This document shows, piece after piece, positions 60,301 through 64,000 of a stretch of DNA of 64,000 nt. Every line of letters starts with the position of its first letter. The first letter of the stretch is position 1. A program made the translations under genes and the position numbers. The notes beneath the pieces were generated by a model that saw nothing but the letters and a program-made list of their open reading frames with translations, searched no databases and had not been told where the DNA came from. The DNA is taken from NCBI RefSeq assembly GCF_008831285.2, contig NC_045146.1, forward strand, positions 7,634,972 to 7,698,971, in the 5' to 3' direction. This stretch comes from Nymphaea colorata (lineage: Eukaryota > Streptophyta > Magnoliopsida > Nymphaeales > Nymphaeaceae).

Positions 60301-61977
60301 GCATAATTTCAGCATTGTTTAGCCCCTCAGTTGATCAAAATGCCAAAACCTATTTCTGCAACTTTTAAAAGTCAAATTTCAGATTTTAATTTTTTTTTTT
60401 CATAAGTTCAAGCTCTTTTGTCCCCAAACAATGTAGAATCTTTGAAACGATCAATTTGTCTTGCGGATTTTAAAAATTTCATGTCAAAAGTTTGAGCTGA
60501 CACTAAGCATCCAGACATCTGAGAGAAATTAGTATGAAAATGAGCTAGTTTCTAGATGAATTAATCTAAATTAAGCTAATAATAGTTAGTTCTGGTACTT
60601 CTTATATGTTGCTTGCTTAGCATAAGATGACTAGCCATGAATTAGGGGAATTTCAGCTTAGATACCCTAAAGGAAGGAGAGAGTGTGACCTTGGTGTTAG
60701 GACAACTCTCTAGAGCTCAAAATTATGATGAGTGAGTAGAAAATAACTTCAAAAATGCTCTCTTAGCACTAAAAAGACTTTAATGTGAGCATGGCAGAGA
60801 TTGACAAGTGTTGTGAATTATCTAAGTCACTGAATAAGTGAACTCATTTCAGCTGAAATGGAGGAAATGTAAGGTTTATAATAGGAATTTGGCTTTGAAA
60901 ATTAGGAGTATCACTAAAAATAGTCTACTGACACTAACACGATCTAAATGTGAAGTAATGAGATCAATAGATCTTCTAGTGTGAAGAAATTACTGAAAAA
61001 CAACATAAATGGGTCATTTTGAACTAAATTTGACCAAGTATGAGCTGAAAAATGCGTTGTGGAAGCTCCTGGTAGTTGGCAAATATGAGAATTTTTGAAG
61101 TTGAGTTGATAAAATATAATTCTCAGGAGTTCCCTAGCTATTTCATTAAAATTGGACAAGATTTGGGCAAAATGAAGGTGATTAGGGGTAACATGGTCAT
61201 TTTTTAAACTTACGGTAGGCTAGGTGATTTGGGTACAACTACCTGACATTTGGATTATGAAATATGTGTTTGTGTGATCTTTGGCCTTGGCATTCCCAAA
61301 ATATTTGAGAAAATCAGCTTAAAATCTCCATTAAGGGGGTAAAATATCATTTTGGTAGCCACAAATTTGTGGCATCTACAAATGCATAAATAGTAAAATA
61401 TATTTTTATATAGCACATGTAGTAAGAAAGTCACATATGACAAGCAGACACTAATAACTGCATATATTGGCCATGTATATAGCTAATCATATCATTCTTC
61501 ACTGTAAAGGATGAGACTAAACACCTGATTTCATCCTCACCAGTAATCAAGCTAAAGAGCACACTATTACCCTAAACACTAAGGGAAGTCCTATGACTTT
61601 TTGGAACACATTGATGGAACAATTTCTATCACAATGAAGGTTCATCTAGCAAACATATTTCCAGCTTGTAAAGAAGTTCGGTGGTGGGGCCACATGCAAT
61701 GGTATAACAATCTAGAGGAAGAGTCCAAGGGTGAACTCTAAAGAGAAAACCTTCCTTAATTGTACTCCTAAATTTAGCTGGGTAAGTGGTGGGTTTGTAA
61801 TGTGGTATAATCCTCGACCAGACTTTGAAAAGGAAAATGTTTCTGATAGCATCAAACACCCGTCAAACTTGCAGCATATTGAATTTCCTCTATGTTGAAC
61901 CAAGCAAACTATTTATTAAGTTATGTTCTTTCAAAGCCAACCACTAAATAAAGTTGTAAAAATACAGGAGTAAGTGA
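57307..61977. other. AT-rich repeat sequence, no gene supported
   Basis: I see no gene. From 58860 to 59240 GATCTAGATCT and ATCCAAAT words recur, as at 46600-46860 and 28250-28820. A TATA-like CCATAAGTAGAGG at about 59436 (+) is followed by a retroelement-style leader. The 167-codon frame across it (59342-59845) lacks an ATG at its start and resembles no protein. 60460-60640 is related to 47570-47780. Confidence 0.45.
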
Positions 61978-61978
61978 G

Positions 61979-62002
61979 TGAGAGAGAGAGAGAGAGAGAG
62001 AG
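61979..62002. repeat. (GA)n microsatellite
   Basis: About 12 GA units, preceded by two degenerate GAGT units. Confidence 0.9.
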
Positions 62003-63254
62003 TTCTCAATTTTATTTTTCACATTTGGCAAAGCATGGAAACCAATGTACAAATATTGTCTACTCTGAATGTCTTTTGTCTTTTAGACTAGAAATTCTAA
62101 AGTGAAATTAACTGAGTGATAAGGCAGGACTCTAATGAATATCACACTTTTCCTTGAGCCACACTTCTCAAAGGGTCCCACCACCCACCGGTGAGTCATT
62201 GGTTTGTGAATTTTCCTCATACTTTTGGCATCAAAGAAAATTTCTAAAAGGAACAACAAGTAATAACAAATATTTGAATGTGGCAACTCAAATGGATTTA
62301 GATTGACTTAAGCAATGTCGATGCAGGAACACCCTTTAACTATTTTAATAGTCTCAACCAATATAAAGTGAGATTAGCTACAAATGGATAGATTTATATA
62401 CAAGTATTGGGATTAGGCCAAGGAGAAGCATTCATTTAGTGAACGAAAGAAAAAGGAATAGCCAACTGAAATTGGCAACTATACATAACGAATGGATTAT
62501 TGGTGCAAAATAAAAGATGTCTAGAAAAAAAAAAAAAAGCCAAACTCTGTGTTGAAAACAGATACTCATGTTGAGAACATGAAGTGAACATCTTTATCAT
62601 GGCTAATTGGACATATTAGTATGGCCAAGCTCCTGCTGCCACCAAGATCATATGTCAAAAACTGTTGAAAATTTTCATTATTTTTTTATTTAAAATCTTG
62701 GTATCATATCTAAGTGTTTGAAATACTATACCTATTCATGTGAAACTAATTGATGCAAAAATTCTCTTCAGCATTTTAAGAAGTTTGTATGCCTATATAG
62801 TTTCATAAACATGAAACATGTCCATAAAGATGTCCAAAATGAAGTGAATGATAATATATATAAACAAAAGAGAAGCAACAATTGTGGGCTACCAGAAATT
62901 TATAGAGTAGTTTGTAGCTTGAGTCCAAATCAAATCAACCAATACTAATAATTTGGATTTTGACATACATTTGCAAGTCAGTCTAACATCATCAGTAAAA
63001 TAACAAGCAACTCCTATCTCAATTCGTTTTTACCTTGTTTGCTATGGTGACCATCTCTATTTACTTGAAAGGATTAAATTTGGTGAATTTAGTGAACCCA
63101 AAATCAAACAACCTCTAACTCACGTCATTCCCTACTCAACTTCTGCCAATCATTTTGGACAATTTCACAAAAGGGCAGAGTTATCTAGTACTTGAACCGC
63201 TGTGATCCCTATTCACTGCTTAAGATACATTTACTTGCAACAAAACATAACTTT
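62003..63254. other. No gene seen
   Basis: AT-rich DNA. No coding exon, RNA gene or repeat family was recognised. Confidence 0.45.
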
Positions 63255-63515
63255 AGAGGTCGTTTGATTGGTGTCCATTGGGACAGGACAGACAGGACGT
63301 CCTGTCCATTACACCACTGTCCTGTCCTCATGGATAATGGTGTTCCTTGTCCACCGTTTGATGATTTTAGGAACAGAACACTATGTCCTTCTTGTCCGGC
63401 GTTTGTTTCGTGTGTGTCTGTTCTGTCTGTTTTGTCCGTCCTGTCTGACGTTTGTTTTTGTCTTGTCTGATCTATCTGTTCTGTCTGTCCTGTCTGACGT
63501 TTGTACTGAAAGAAA
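63255..63515. repeat. TGTCC/TGTCTG-rich repeat block, possible transposon end
   Basis: The block begins GAGGTCGTTTGATTGGTGTCC and contains many copies of (A)GGACAG(G)/CTGTCC(T), including an inverted pair GGACAGGACGTCCTGTCC at 63292-63309. It ends with CTGTCTGTCCTGTCTGACGTTTG. The segment TGTCCTGTCTGACGTTTG occurs at least twice, about 60 bp apart. Such ends (GGTCGTTTGGTTGGTGTCC) look like those of a plant non-autonomous DNA transposon, but no opposite end was located. Confidence 0.5.
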
Positions 63516-64000
63516 ACTTCAATTTCAATATCTCTTGTATCTATTTCCATAGAATATTTTATTTACAAGTACAACTTCATCAACAATAAATAAGAAAAAA
63601 CAAAAAACGTAGAAGACTTTTATCAGGAAGGAATACAAAACGCCAGTGAACAAAGGGAGAAGCATTCACATCACATTGGAAGGAACATGTTCAAATAATG
63701 TAAGAGCGTGCACCCTTCATTTCAAATGAACTCTTCTTGTAAAGAGTAAAAGCATACATTTAATCAAATATACATGAACCAGTTCAGAATGTCACAACCA
63801 CAGTTGTGACAAAGCTTTTATGAAAAACTGGAAGAACAGTTGACACTTTCACAAGAAGAATGTGATGGAAAGAAAGAGATCTGGCGGGTCTCTTAGCCAC
63901 GACATGACATCTCTTCAAATATCTTTACAGTTCAAGCAAGAAAAGCTTTCAATTAAACATAAAATGAAGCAGAGATTATTACATCGATTGTAAAAGCAAA
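63516..64000. other. No gene assigned at right edge
   Basis: No coding exon is recognised. On the minus strand the sequence could be the untranslated end of a gene lying to the right, but there is no positive evidence. Confidence 0.3.

Noticed and set aside
1-64000. tRNA, rRNA, snoRNA or microRNA genes
   Set aside because: No cloverleaf with A/B boxes, rRNA core sequence or clear miRNA precursor was recognised by reading. The foldback is far longer than a miRNA precursor.

Overview
This window is nuclear DNA from a flowering plant. It has spliced exon fragments with plant-type GT/AG introns, Ty1/copia and Ty3/gypsy retrotransposons, CACTA and hAT transposons, a LINE remnant, AT/CT/GA microsatellites and one intronless PLS-type pentatricopeptide repeat (PPR) gene. 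Nothing bacterial, organellar or viral was seen. The species cannot be named from this sequence.

Left third (1-23,100): a tandem duplication dominates. Copy A (about 2363-10831) and copy B (about 11429-16779) both carry minus-strand exons of a PPR gene closely resembling Arabidopsis DG1 (At5g67570). Copy A has lost about 1.8 kb containing two exons and was split by a Ty1/copia element (5655-10656) inserted 7 bp before a splice acceptor. Copy B keeps five exons but has a nonsense codon and a frameshift. Between the copies lie three minus-strand exons of a RAD54-type SWI2/SNF2 gene. A second copia element (17500-23077) follows, with both LTRs, PBS, PPT and a GTTAT target-site duplication, but with in-frame stops in gag-pol.

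Middle (23,100-50,000): a small tandemly duplicated exon-like module, a decayed gypsy gag (minus), a CACTA tnp2 transposase remnant (minus), a 2.8-kb solo LTR with CATGC/CATAC flanks, a 1.2-kb foldback element (37293-38538), a nested set of kilobase direct repeats with (TA)n tracts, and an L1-type reverse transcriptase remnant.

Right (50,000-64,000): the only convincingly intact gene is a minus-strand PPR protein of 637 codons (50712-52625). A dead hAT transposon (52971-57306) starts about 350 bp upstream of its ATG. The remainder is AT-rich repeat debris, ending in a TGTCC-rich repeat block near 63,300.

The genes do not form a pathway. The window reads as an old transposon-rich intergenic block holding one live gene and several captured or duplicated gene pieces. 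I did not find a clearly new functional system. The least expected structures are the DG1/RAD54 composite duplication and the long foldback element.
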